Assembly (NCBI GenBank): GCA_002796995.1
Contig: PEKW01000002.1
Span: forward strand, 62,001 to 126,000
DNA: 64,000 bases
Direction of reading: 5' to 3'
Origin: Rhizobium sp.
GTDB taxonomy: Bacteria > Pseudomonadota > Alphaproteobacteria > Rhizobiales > Rhizobiaceae
The translations under genes and the position numbers were made by a program. Under the pieces are notes generated by a model. That model had not been told where the DNA came from and made no database searches. It worked only from the letters and a program-made list of their open reading frames with translations. Positions 8,839-17,252 of the stretch are shown in pieces; within the stretch, counting starts at the first letter, position 1, and every line of letters begins with the position of its first letter.

Positions 8839-9911
8839 TCAACTTGCCCCACCGAAAGGCCGCCAGTGGGAGCCGGTGCCTGCACCCGTCCCAACAAAAG
8901 CGGCAGTTTGCTGTTCTTAAAATCCCAGTCCGAAAGCGGCGCGAACCATTCCGGCGCGGCCTCGCCATGGAGCTGAATAACCTGGTCGCCATCGATGGTC
9001 TGTGCGGCATAGTACCGGCTGAAGATGCGGCTAGCCCAACCGATGCCCTCCCATCCCTCATCGGAGGGCTCTTCCGGCGTCGCGACAAACTGGACACCCG
9101 CGAACTCGCCGCCGTCCATGATCGCAAGCGGGCCCTCGGTGGACCACTCACCGTAGAATAGGAGCACTTCCGCGAGTTTGCGATCCCTGGGGTCGGTCAG
9201 CTCGACGTCGCCGCTATAGAGTTTCGCCGACCCGATGATGAAATTGGCCAGCCCCTCCGCGCTCAGTGAACGCGGCATATCGGGCGCGGCTCCGAGTACA
9301 AGCCGCAGCGGCGGCTTGGTCATAATGATCACCTCACCGAGCCTTCCCGACTCGTTGGCGAGAACCGCATCTTTCATCGTCACCCGGAGACCGCCGTTTG
9401 GACGGCGGAAGCGATCCGGCGAAATGACTGTCCAGATGTTCCAGAGCGACCAGAATATCGCCAGCTTCAGCGGCGTGCCAACCATGTCCGCATAGGTTTG
9501 CAGCGAGGCCAGGTAGGCGGCCGACATCTGCGTTTTCTGCTTGAAGGGCTCCTTGCTTCGCACGTTCTTGACCTCGACCAGCCACTGTTCGCCGTCGTCG
9601 AGCACCACCCGGAAATCCGGCGCGCGGCAGGTGTCGGCGGCATGGACGCGACCAACATCCTCGGTCTTCAGCAATCGAAAGTGGCCCAAGCTGAGAACCG
9701 TCGCCTCGAATAGGCGTTCGGTTCGCGAGCCATGGATCAGTGTCGGGTCTGCCAACGCCTCCTTCAGTTTGGGCGCTGCGTCAGTGATGAAGCGCTCCAC
9801 CAACAACGGATCGTTCAGTGCGATAGCGTGTTCGCGCGCAAAACCGGCCACCGACGCGAGCAGGTCGAAGGCTTTGATCTTTGGTCGCTCTGGTGGCGGC
9901 TTATCGCTCAT
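8835..9911 (-). CDS. PD-(D/E)xK nuclease-like protein of the minus-strand operon
   Basis: This protein is about 358 aa with the start chosen at 9911, 7 bp after the preceding stop; an in-frame ATG at 9941 would overlap that gene. Around residues 135-155 it reads APDFRVVLDDGEQWLVEVKN: PD, a short strand, then E-V-K. This is the catalytic pattern of the PD-(D/E)xK superfamily (restriction enzymes, resolvases). The region that follows (SLQTYADMVGTPLKLAIFW) resembles the helix and strand after that core. The C-terminal half is unrecognised. It is coupled to the M41-like gene by an ATGA overlap, arguing that the two products act together. DNA or RNA cleavage is inferred from the motif only. Confidence 0.6.
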   Translation of the reverse strand: MSDKPPPERPKIKAFDLLASVAGFAREHAIALNDPLLVERFITDAAPKLKEALADPTLIHGSRTERLFEATVLSLGHFRLLKTEDVGRVHAADTCRAPDFRVVLDDGEQWLVEVKNVRSKEPFKQKTQMSAAYLASLQTYADMVGTPLKLAIFWSLWNIWTVISPDRFRRPNGGLRVTMKDAVLANESGRLGEVIIMTKPPLRLVLGAAPDMPRSLSAEGLANFIIGSAKLYSGDVELTDPRDRKLAEVLLFYGEWSTEGPLAIMDGGEFAGVQFVATPEEPSDEGWEGIGWASRIFSRYYAAQTIDGDQVIQLHGEAAPEWFAPLSDWDFKNSKLPLLLGRVQAPAPTGGLSVGQVD

Positions 9912-9918
9912 TATCCCA

Positions 9919-10698
9919 TCACCCCGCCGGCGGTTCGACATCGGGCGGGTTCATATAAGCTCGGAAGCCCGCCAGATCGTCGTCACTCGGATTTTCCGCC
10001 TCGGGAATGAACCGAATGGTCTCGGCAATGTCGCGGCGCGTGACGTAGCTAATGATCGCGCCACCATTGCTCAGTTCATACTCCATCGAGCCGCACCAGC
10101 GGTTGGGACGGGCAAGGCCCGGCGCGAACGCAATGGGCTTCTTGTTGCCCTTCTTGCTCACCTCGTGCTTCGCGAGCGCCACCCGGATGAATTCGAGCGT
10201 GGTGAAGCCCATCTCCGTCCGTCGCAGGTCGCGGCGCATCTGCTCGACAAGTTCGGGGCGCTCCTGAGCATCACGCAACTGCTGCGCGCGCAGCTCGCGA
10301 TCGTAATGGCGATATCCCAGGTCTCGTTCGAGATGGGCAGCCTTGAGATCGATTCCCGAATTCTCGGCGAGCTTGATGACGTCTTCGCAGCGCTGACGCC
10401 ATGTCCGCAGCACCTCGTAGGCCGCGTAGATCCACATGGGCGAGAGGGCGCCCAGCAACGCGATCTTCCCACGCGGAGACTCGTCATCGAACTGATGACG
10501 CATGACCTCCTGCTCCAGTGCGTTCAGCGTATTATCGACGAGGCAAAGCTGGCTCGCCTGCATGGCCAGGTAGGGGTTCTCGGCAAAGCCGGCCAAGCTC
10601 GTCAGCGCTTCGTAGAGGTCACCCGTGCCGATCTCAGCGATATCGCGATAGCGGAGCTGATCGTCCCGCTCATCGTCAAATTCGTCGGCGTCCGTCAT
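9919..10698 (-). CDS. Unrecognised protein of the minus-strand operon (259 aa)
   Basis: I do not recognise this family. It is a soluble, charged, helix-rich protein. The middle (about 130-190) is dense in R, E, D and Q and could form a long helical hairpin. A short segment reads PRGKIALLGALSPMWIYAAYEVLRTWR, which looks amphipathic rather than membrane-spanning. No catalytic motif is evident. Its start overlaps the stop of the upstream gene (ATGA at 10695-10698) and the nuclease-like gene follows 7 bp later, so it is surely co-transcribed and probably part of the same complex. Confidence 0.5.
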   Translation of the reverse strand: MTDADEFDDERDDQLRYRDIAEIGTGDLYEALTSLAGFAENPYLAMQASQLCLVDNTLNALEQEVMRHQFDDESPRGKIALLGALSPMWIYAAYEVLRTWRQRCEDVIKLAENSGIDLKAAHLERDLGYRHYDRELRAQQLRDAQERPELVEQMRRDLRRTEMGFTTLEFIRVALAKHEVSKKGNKKPIAFAPGLARPNRWCGSMEYELSNGGAIISYVTRRDIAETIRFIPEAENPSDDDLAGFRAYMNPPDVEPPAG

Positions 10699-11348
10699 GT
10701 GGATTCCCCGCCCCTTGGCTCGACCCGATATGGCGTATCGATCACCGCCATCGGCAAAGGATCGGTCAAGCCCCAGAAACGTGTTGTTGCCCGGATGTAG
10801 CGAACGAGGTCGCCCGCCCGGATTCTGAGGTGTTCGCTAGGGATCGACGGCCCCGCCAAAAGATCGTGATAGTCGTTGGCGGCATCGTCCCATAGCGCCG
10901 GAGCGATCGTCTTCAGCTTATCGCACGACGAACCTTCGCCGTGACGAACGACGTTGGCGACCAAGAACATCTCGGTCAGATCAGCACCCAACTCGCCCTG
11001 TCCGACGTCTATCTCAGCGCGCTCGGCGCAGAGCGCCAGGAAATCTTGGAAACCGCGCAACTTGGGCATGTCCGTCGCGCTATCGAGATGGATAGATCGT
11101 GCCCAAATACTCAATTGACGCTCGAAGATTGCTGCAAGGGTCAGCGTGAACGCCTTCGCCGCCTCATTGGCGGTGTAGTTGTCGACCTGGGCCGCAGCGC
11201 GATCGAGAAATTGATCCATCGTCGCCGCCTCGCCGCTTTCGAGCGACGAATGAACCGGCAGCGCGTCCATTGCGGGCTGGATCACCCGCTCAAACAGTCG
11301 CGCAAGGTTGGCCTGGAAGATGCGCGGCAACTGATCCTTGATTTGCAA
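10695..11348 (-). CDS. Unrecognised protein of the minus-strand operon (217 aa)
   Basis: This is an unrecognised 217-aa protein. It is predicted by eye to be mostly helical, with an N-terminal stretch LPRIFQANLARLFERVIQPAMDAL and a later ERQLSIWARSIH. No known motif, signal peptide or membrane segment is seen. The stop overlaps the next start by 4 bp (ATGA), and it lies 62 bp after the first gene of the operon. The reading frame agrees with the local codon bias, and the overlapping plus-strand frames look like GC-rich shadows. It could be a regulatory or scaffold subunit; nothing in the sequence decides this. Confidence 0.5.
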   Translation of the reverse strand: MQIKDQLPRIFQANLARLFERVIQPAMDALPVHSSLESGEAATMDQFLDRAAAQVDNYTANEAAKAFTLTLAAIFERQLSIWARSIHLDSATDMPKLRGFQDFLALCAERAEIDVGQGELGADLTEMFLVANVVRHGEGSSCDKLKTIAPALWDDAANDYHDLLAGPSIPSEHLRIRAGDLVRYIRATTRFWGLTDPLPMAVIDTPYRVEPRGGEST

Positions 11349-11410
11349 TTTTCGCCCCTGTTGCCCTCAGTTCGTTCTGTCGCGTCGATCGGCGGCTTAG
11401 CCCTGCAATC

Positions 11411-12022
11411 TCAACCCGCAGCCGGCACAGGCCGCACGTCCCTGACTTCGCCGCGGCTTCCGACCAAGGCGATCTCGATGCCCGCCAGCGCGCAGCGCGG
11501 CGCTAGTCGTTCCGCCAAACGCAAGGTGCCTTCCGTGAAAGGCACGACAGCAATCTGACGCCCTTGCGATGGCGTCGCCATCAGCATCCCGACCGTCTCG
11601 CACAGACCCTTGTAGAGCCGGGACACCTGACCCGAATGCCTTGTGTTGATAATCCCGCCTTTGCACTCGGCCGAGATGATCTGATTGCCAACCTCCGCGA
11701 CGACGTCCCCCAGCCCCGACTTCGGATTGACGGTGATCTCCTGACCCGCGGAATTCCGATATGTGCCGCCATAGCTGGTGGTGCCGACGCTGGAGGTCTT
11801 GATGAAGTCGCGTCGAAGCAGCCAGGCCGCGAAGTCGAATTGCTTGCCGTGCTCTCCATCCGGATGAACACGGACGTGTTTCGTATCCTGCGTCCGCAAC
11901 AGGTGCATGGCATAAGCGACCATGACCGCGCCTTCGTAGAGATGGTGTTCGTGCTCGCCATCGGATTTTCCGATCCGATTTGGCGGGGGCGAAAGCGCCG
12001 TTACGAGATCTTCGAAATCCAT
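11411..12022 (-). CDS. PD-(D/E)xK-fold protein, first gene of the minus-strand operon
   Basis: This 203-aa protein has GLGDVVAEVGNQIISAECKGG at about residues 105-125. A Gly-Asp at the end of one strand followed by E-x-K on the next is the active-site pattern of Mrr-like and related PD-(D/E)xK nucleases. An N-terminal His/Glu-rich stretch (GEHEHHLYEG) may add metal-binding side chains. It is the promoter-proximal gene of the five-gene operon that ends with the M41-like protease, and its start faces the ICE DUF932 gene across a 312-bp gap. Together with the 358-aa protein, the operon would contain two different nuclease-fold members. Confidence 0.6.
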   Translation of the reverse strand: MDFEDLVTALSPPPNRIGKSDGEHEHHLYEGAVMVAYAMHLLRTQDTKHVRVHPDGEHGKQFDFAAWLLRRDFIKTSSVGTTSYGGTYRNSAGQEITVNPKSGLGDVVAEVGNQIISAECKGGIINTRHSGQVSRLYKGLCETVGMLMATPSQGRQIAVVPFTEGTLRLAERLAPRCALAGIEIALVGSRGEVRDVRPVPAAG

Positions 12023-12240
12023 GACAATCCTCCCCGACCGATAGAGTAGCTGATGGGCTGAGAGTAATCGTCCTTCATCGCGGAATGGTTCAAGCTATAC
12101 ATAACAGATTGTACCCCCGTTCGTCCGCCCTCTTTCTTCGCGCAAAACATCCGAAATCTTGAGGCCACCAGGAGGGGAAAGCCTTCCCCTGCGCCCGAGC
12201 CTCGCGTCTCGGCCGACCCCTTCTGCGGGAGGCCCCGCAA

Positions 12241-12334
12241 CGCCCCTTTGAGAGGAAGAGGACGGACCGGCTTTGCCGTGACGGGTTGAGGGCTGGAGAA
12301 GAGGTCTCCGGCGCCCGTCATGGAGATTGGTCCC
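12241..12334 (+). promoter_or_regulatory. Structured 5' leader of the DUF932 gene (copy A)
   Basis: This 94-bp leader is duplicated, with differences, at 13611-13704 ahead of the ParB-like gene. The shared parts are AGAGGAAGAG, then CCGTGACGGGTTG, then a hairpin at 12292-12312 with an 8-bp stem and loop AGAGG, then CGCCCGTC. The start codons align as TCCCATG. Between copies the stem bases change on both sides so that pairing is kept. The rest of the 12023-12240 gap must hold the promoter of the minus-strand operon; I see no clear -35/-10 pair there. Confidence 0.55.
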
Positions 12335-13531
12335 ATGACCCAGGTTTCAGTTCTAGAGGCCCGCCGCGACACGACCGGCGGTTACAAGGTGGATGTCAGC
12401 CGCGGCGAGCGGGTCGGCCGCGTCTCTTCTGAGTGGTTCTCGCGTCCGGCCGACGAACGCTACCTCTCGCTGTCCGAACTGGCCCGGTCTGTGCGCGACC
12501 GCGCAGATCGCAGCCGGACCCGCGTGGTGGAGAGTGCCCTCATCCATGTTGAGGCAAACCGCAATGACCCGGAGCGATTGGCCCTGATCCTGCCGGGCAC
12601 CGACACGGCCATCGCGCCGACGCACTGGTCCTTCGGACAGCTCGCCAGCCTGGTCGGCGCGCCGGCAGCCTATCTGCGCCAGCTCCCCGCGGCACTCGCC
12701 GCCATCAATCTGCAATACGGCCTGACCTCCAACCGGGCGAAGCAGATCAAGACGCTGGAAACCGACGACGGCCGCACGGAACTGCGCGCTGTCACCGGCC
12801 CGGATTATGGGAGGATATTCGACGTAGAACTCGTGGAAGCCGTGCAGCGCATCGCCGGCAACGGCACGGGCGACACCCGTTGGAAGGTGCCGGGCGTGCA
12901 TGACTGGTCGACCGGGATCTACAATCCCCGTGTCGACATCACCAAGGAAACAACGACGCTGTATGCCTCCGATCGCGACGTCTTCCTGTTCCTGGTCGAC
13001 GATCTGAACCCGATCGAGGCCGGCCGCCTGCCGGACGGTTCACCCGATCTCTATTTCCGGGGCTTCTATTGCTGGAATTCCGAGGTCGGCGCCAAGACCC
13101 TTGGTATGGCGAGCTTCTATCTCCGCGCGGTCTGCCAAAATCGAAATTTGTGGGGCGTGGAGGATTTCGAGGAAATCACCATCCGCCACAGCAAATACGC
13201 CGCCAACCGGTTTGCGCATGAGGCCGCCCCGGCACTGTTGAACTTCGCGAACTCCTCGCCCCTGCCCTTCGTCAACGGCATCAAGGCGGCCCGCGAGCGG
13301 ATCGTGGCGCGCAGCGACGAGGATCGCACCGACTTCCTGCGTCGTCGTGGTTTCTCCAAGGCCGAGACCGGCAAGATCGTCGACACCGTGCTGGCCGAGG
13401 AAGGCCGCCCGCCCGAGAGCATCTTCGATTTCGTGCAGGGCATCACCGCCGTCGCGCGCGACAAGCCCCATCAGGACGCCCGCCTCGACATGGAGGCCAA
13501 GGCGAAGAAGCTGCTCGATCGAGCCGCCTGA
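12335..13531 (+). CDS. DUF932 domain protein
   Basis: This 398-aa protein is of the DUF932 family, common on plasmids, phages and ICEs and of unknown molecular role. Typical blocks are present: WSFGQLASLVGAPAAYLRQLP, the Tyr-rich phrase VTGPDYGRIFD and FRGFYCWNSEVGAKTLGMASFYLRAVCQN. I chose the ATG at 12335 rather than the in-frame ATG at 12320 because it aligns with the start of the ParB-like gene in the duplicated leader and has GGAG 9 bp upstream. Its neighbours are ParB-like, Toprim and DUF2493 genes, forming an ICE maintenance cluster. A strong hairpin follows the stop. Confidence 0.85.
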   Translation: MTQVSVLEARRDTTGGYKVDVSRGERVGRVSSEWFSRPADERYLSLSELARSVRDRADRSRTRVVESALIHVEANRNDPERLALILPGTDTAIAPTHWSFGQLASLVGAPAAYLRQLPAALAAINLQYGLTSNRAKQIKTLETDDGRTELRAVTGPDYGRIFDVELVEAVQRIAGNGTGDTRWKVPGVHDWSTGIYNPRVDITKETTTLYASDRDVFLFLVDDLNPIEAGRLPDGSPDLYFRGFYCWNSEVGAKTLGMASFYLRAVCQNRNLWGVEDFEEITIRHSKYAANRFAHEAAPALLNFANSSPLPFVNGIKAARERIVARSDEDRTDFLRRRGFSKAETGKIVDTVLAEEGRPPESIFDFVQGITAVARDKPHQDARLDMEAKAKKLLDRAA

Positions 13532-13535
13532 CAAC

Positions 13536-13577
13536 CGCAAAGCCGGAGATGCGGTTTTCCGTGTCTCCGGCTTTGTG
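13536..13577 (+). repeat. GYAAAGCCGG-type palindrome after the DUF932 gene
   Basis: The arms CAAAGCCGGAGA and TCTCCGGCTTTG are perfectly complementary (12 bp, 14 with outer pairs) around a 14-nt loop, starting 5 bp after the stop. There is no U-tract, so it is a weak terminator at best. The core resembles the palindrome inside trbG at 40663-40686, suggesting a small dispersed palindromic repeat family. Confidence 0.55.
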
Positions 13578-13610
13578 CTTCCGCGTGTCCCCAATTCCGT
13601 TCCGCGGCGC

Positions 13611-13704
13611 TGCCCCCTTTAGAGGAAGAGGGCGGCGCTTCGCTCCGTGACGGGTTGGAGGTCGAGAGAGAGGCTCTCGGCCGCCCGTCGCGGAGTACAT
13701 TCCC
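13611..13704 (+). promoter_or_regulatory. Structured 5' leader of the ParB-like gene (copy B)
   Basis: This is the second copy of the leader at 12241-12334. The hairpin at 13661-13681 has the arms GTCGAGAG and CTCTCGGC and the same loop, AGAGG. It ends 23 nt before the start codon, against 22 nt in copy A, and CGGAG follows as the ribosome binding site. Confidence 0.55.
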
Positions 13705-15828
13705 ATGGCTACTGCTGCGAAGAAAATCACCCTGTCGTCGTCGCGCGACATCCCCTTCAACCAGCTCGTCATCTCCCAGGCCAACGTCCGGCGGATCAAG
13801 GCCGGCGTTTCGATCGAGGAGCTGGCGGAGGACATCGCGCGGCGAACGCTGCTGCAGAGCATCACGGTCCGGCCGGTGCGCGACGCCGACGGCAATGAGA
13901 CTGGCATGTTCGAGATCCCTGCCGGCGGACGCCGCTATCGGGCGCTCGAACTGCTGGTGAAGCAGAAGCGCCTCGCTAAGAACGCGCCGGTCCCATGCGT
14001 CGTCCGCGAGGGTGGCATGGCCGAGGAGGATTCGCTGGCCGAAAACATCCAGCGGGCGCCACTGCATCCCCTGGACCAGTTCCGTGCCTTCCTAACCTTC
14101 CGCGAGAAGGGCATGTCCGAAGAGGAGATCGCCGCCAACCAGTTCGTCTCGGTCTCGGTCGTAAAGCAGCGCCTGCGTCTGGCGTCGGTCTCGCCCAATC
14201 TCCTCGACGTCTATGCCGCAGACGGCATGACCCTCGATCAGCTCATGGCGTTCACGGTCAACGGCGATCATGAGCGGCAAGAGCAGGTCTTCGAGCGCCT
14301 TGCACAGGGTTACAGCAAGAAACCGCATCTCATCCGCCGGATGCTCACCGAGGGCGCGGTCCGCGCCGCCGACAAGCGTGCGCAGTTCGTCGGGCTGGAA
14401 GCCTACGCCGAAGCTGGCGGCGTCATCATGCACGACCTGTTCCAGGGTGACGACGGCGGCTGGCTGCAGGATGTCGGCCTTCTCGAGATGCTGGTGGCCG
14501 AGAAGCTGCGTGAGCAGTCCGAGGCGATCTCCGCCGAAGGCTGGAAGTGGATCGATGTCGCGCCGGACTTCCCCTACGGCCACACCTACGGCCTGCGTCA
14601 CCTCCGGGGCGGGCAGCTCCCTCTCACCGAGGAGGAACAGGCCACCCGCGACGCCCTTCAAGCCGAGTTGGACGGACTGGAGGAAACCTATGCCTATGCC
14701 GAAGACCTGCCCGACGAGGTGGACGAACGGCTCGGGGAGATCGAGACCGCGATCGGCGCGCTCGACGATCGGCCGATGGTCTTCGACGCCGAGGAGATCG
14801 CGCGGGCCGGCGCCTTCGTCAGCATCGATGGATCGGGCAACCTGCGGGTCGAGCGCGGCTATGTCCGCCCCGAGGACGAACAACCGATCGAGCCGGAAGT
14901 CGATTCCGAGATCGAGGACGGCGTCAGCATCATCTCGGCACGCGTAGAGCATGGGGACGATCACCTGACCGCGGACATCGAGACGACGGCGGAGCCGGAG
15001 GAAGACGATGGCCTGAAGCCGATCCCGGACCGCTTGATGACTGAACTGACCTCCCATCGCACGCTTGCTCTGCGCCACGCGCTCGGCGAGCAGCCAGATG
15101 TCGCCTTCCTCGCCGCGCTCCATGCGCTCACGCTTCGGGCCTTCTATCACTATGGCTCGGACACATGCCTGGAGTTCGACCTGAAGAGCGTCAGTTTCGG
15201 CGCGCAGGCGCCGGGTCTGAATGACAGCAGCCTGGCCTCGGCAGTCGACGGCCGCCAGCAGGCGTGGGTGGCGGCGCTTCCTAAGGAGCCCGGCGAGCTG
15301 TGGGAGGCGCTGCAGGCGTTCGACGGCGACAGCCGCTACGCTCTATTTGCACATTGCGTGTCGCTGTCGGTCAACGCGATCTATGAGGCCTACAACCGTC
15401 GGCCTCGCGCGCTCGCCCACGCCGACCAGCTCGCCCAGGCGGTCGATCTCGACATGGTGGCAGCCGGATGGGAGCCCACGATCGACACCTATCTCGGCCG
15501 TGTCACCAAGGCCCGCATCCTCGCGTCGGTGCGCGAGGCGAAGGGTACGCGCGCCGGTGATCGCATCGAGCACCTCAAGAAGGGCGACATGGCCGAAAAG
15601 GCGCAGGAACTGCTCGCCGGGTCCGGCTGGTTGCCGGAGCCGCTTCGCACGCCGGGCCACATGGTCACCGCGGTCGACGACGCATCGGCCGTCGAGACTG
15701 GCCAGTCCAACGATCGTGAGGTCGAAGATACGGCGGAAGACGGCGGCGAAACGGCCATGGCGGAATCCGAGCCGCAGATCGAAGATGAGTCGGCCGAGAT
15801 CGACATGCATGTGATCGCGGCTGAATAG
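13705..15828 (+). CDS. ParB/RepB/Spo0J-type protein
   Basis: This is a 707-aa ParB-like protein. The N-terminal ParB/Srx domain covers about residues 12-110, with the box GGRRYRALELLVKQ and then EDSLAENIQRAPLHPLDQFRAF, matching the conserved ENxQR block. A KorB-like HTH follows (EEEIAANQFVSVSVVKQRLRLAS, about 137-160). The remainder is a long extension with acidic stretches at 300-430 and a C-terminal acidic tail. It is much longer than chromosomal ParB (about 300 aa), as in the ICE/plasmid paralogues annotated as ParB-like nuclease or chromosome-partitioning proteins. It lies in the maintenance cluster, while the element's ParA is 10 kb away, so pairing with that ParA is uncertain. An intrinsic terminator follows 24 bp after the stop. 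Confidence 0.85.
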   Translation: MATAAKKITLSSSRDIPFNQLVISQANVRRIKAGVSIEELAEDIARRTLLQSITVRPVRDADGNETGMFEIPAGGRRYRALELLVKQKRLAKNAPVPCVVREGGMAEEDSLAENIQRAPLHPLDQFRAFLTFREKGMSEEEIAANQFVSVSVVKQRLRLASVSPNLLDVYAADGMTLDQLMAFTVNGDHERQEQVFERLAQGYSKKPHLIRRMLTEGAVRAADKRAQFVGLEAYAEAGGVIMHDLFQGDDGGWLQDVGLLEMLVAEKLREQSEAISAEGWKWIDVAPDFPYGHTYGLRHLRGGQLPLTEEEQATRDALQAELDGLEETYAYAEDLPDEVDERLGEIETAIGALDDRPMVFDAEEIARAGAFVSIDGSGNLRVERGYVRPEDEQPIEPEVDSEIEDGVSIISARVEHGDDHLTADIETTAEPEEDDGLKPIPDRLMTELTSHRTLALRHALGEQPDVAFLAALHALTLRAFYHYGSDTCLEFDLKSVSFGAQAPGLNDSSLASAVDGRQQAWVAALPKEPGELWEALQAFDGDSRYALFAHCVSLSVNAIYEAYNRRPRALAHADQLAQAVDLDMVAAGWEPTIDTYLGRVTKARILASVREAKGTRAGDRIEHLKKGDMAEKAQELLAGSGWLPEPLRTPGHMVTAVDDASAVETGQSNDREVEDTAEDGGETAMAESEPQIEDESAEIDMHVIAAE

Positions 15829-15852
15829 CCGAAGGAGCAACACGTCCCCCGA

Positions 15853-15882
15853 GGGCCCGCCGGCAACGGCGGGCCCATTTTT
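15853..15882 (+). terminator. Strong intrinsic terminator or attenuator
   Basis: A perfect 10-bp GC stem (GGGCCCGCCG / CGGCGGGCCC) with a GCAA tetraloop is followed by ATTTTT. It lies only 16 nt before the next ATG, leaving no room for a promoter between them, so the downstream primase-like gene probably depends on readthrough. Confidence 0.85.
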
Positions 15883-15898
15883 CGTCTCGGAGTCCGCG

Positions 15899-16939
15899 AT
15901 GCAACCTGCCACAGATCTTGCGCGACGGCTGGCTGCTCAGGCCGAGGCCGTTTGTCGCCACTACCTCTCCAATGGCCACCGCGAGGGCCGCTACTGGCTG
16001 GTCGGCGATGTTCGCAACACCCCTGGCCGCTCGATGTTCGTCCGGCTGAAGGGCGGTGACGCAGGCAAAGGCGCCGCCGGAAAATGGACCGACGCCGCCA
16101 CAGGCGAGCATGGCGATCTCCTCGACGTCATCCGCGAGAGCTGTGGCCTGGTCGACTTCAAGGACGTCGCCGACGAGGCCCGGACCTTTCTCAGCCTGCC
16201 GCATCCCGAACCGGAGCCAAGCTCAACCCGACGCACATCGGCGTCGGCGCCATCGGGATCGCCGGAAGCGGCACGGCGGCTGTTCGCCATGGCGCAGCCG
16301 ATTTCGGGCACACTCGTAAAGACGTATCTGCGGATACGCGGCATTACGGATTTGCACGGAGCCGGAAGCCTGCGCTTCCACCCTCGCTGCTATTACCGGC
16401 CCGACGAGCACTCCCCCACCGAGGCCTGGCCGGCGATGATCGCATCAGTCACTAATCTCGACGGGCGTCAAACCGGCGCGCATCGCACCTGGCTCGCCCC
16501 GGACGGCTCGGACAAGGCCCCGATCGACACGCCGAGGCGAGCGATGGGCGACCTCCTCGGGCATGCCGTTCGCTTCGGCGTGGCGGGCGAAGTGATGGCG
16601 GCCGGTGAAGGGATCGAGACGATGCTGTCGCTCAGGATGGCGCTCCCCACAATGCCGATGGCGGCGGCGCTCTCGGCGGCACATCTCTCGGCCATCCTGT
16701 TCCCTGACACGCTGCGTCGGCTCTACATCGCCCGCGACAATGATCCGGCAGGCGACGGTGCGATGGCGACGTTGATCGAACGGGCGAACGCGGCCGGCAT
16801 CGAGGCGGTTGTGGTGTCTCCGAGCTTGGGCGACTTCAACGAGGATCTCCGCTTGACTGGTCTGGACAGCCTCCGGGCAGCGGCCCGCGTGCAGATCGCG
16901 CCACAGGACGTCGCGCGCTTCATGGCGCTTGCGGCATAG
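15899..16939 (+). CDS. Toprim domain (DUF7146-type) primase-like protein
   Basis: This 346-aa protein is of the class found on alphaproteobacterial plasmids and ICEs. The N-terminal half (about 20-150) matches the DUF7146-like region, and the C-terminal half carries a Toprim fold: AAGEGIETMLSL (about 235-246, the catalytic Glu strand) and LYIARDNDPAGDGAMATL (the DxD strand, about 277-294). Toprim domains occur in DnaG-type primases and topoisomerases; here a priming role in element replication or transfer is inferred. There is no zinc finger or helicase domain. The start codon sits 16 nt after the T-tract of an intrinsic terminator, with CGGAG just ahead of the ATG. Confidence 0.85.
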   Translation: MQPATDLARRLAAQAEAVCRHYLSNGHREGRYWLVGDVRNTPGRSMFVRLKGGDAGKGAAGKWTDAATGEHGDLLDVIRESCGLVDFKDVADEARTFLSLPHPEPEPSSTRRTSASAPSGSPEAARRLFAMAQPISGTLVKTYLRIRGITDLHGAGSLRFHPRCYYRPDEHSPTEAWPAMIASVTNLDGRQTGAHRTWLAPDGSDKAPIDTPRRAMGDLLGHAVRFGVAGEVMAAGEGIETMLSLRMALPTMPMAAALSAAHLSAILFPDTLRRLYIARDNDPAGDGAMATLIERANAAGIEAVVVSPSLGDFNEDLRLTGLDSLRAAARVQIAPQDVARFMALAA

Positions 16940-17252
16940 GCCGACAGGAGCATGCGGGCGGCGGGAGCGCCGTCGTCGGCATCGCTCGGATGATTCCCAT
17001 GTCGGAGAGAACCGCGCCCCGGCCTTCGAGAGGGCGATCGGCCAGCAAACGGCCCGGACCCGCAATGTCTGCGGCGGACTATTTTCCGGAGGCCCTTCGG
17101 GCCTTTCCATCGCGAGGCAAAATAGCCCGCCTTCGCCATCCTCCGCTGCGCTCCGACCCTCCGCTTCGCTGCGGGTGCAGGTCCGAACCGCCCGCCGGCT
17201 TTCGTCGCCATGAAGGCCGCAAGGGTCGCGGTCGAACCGACGGAGCATCCCG

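Noticed and set aside
9541..10800. 419-aa plus-strand frame across the minus-strand operon
   Set aside because: It crosses two genes that are coupled by ATGA overlaps on the other strand and lacks any recognisable domain.
14092..15150. 352-aa minus-strand frame inside the ParB-like gene
   Set aside because: Shadow frame; ParB domain motifs on the plus strand decide the coding strand.
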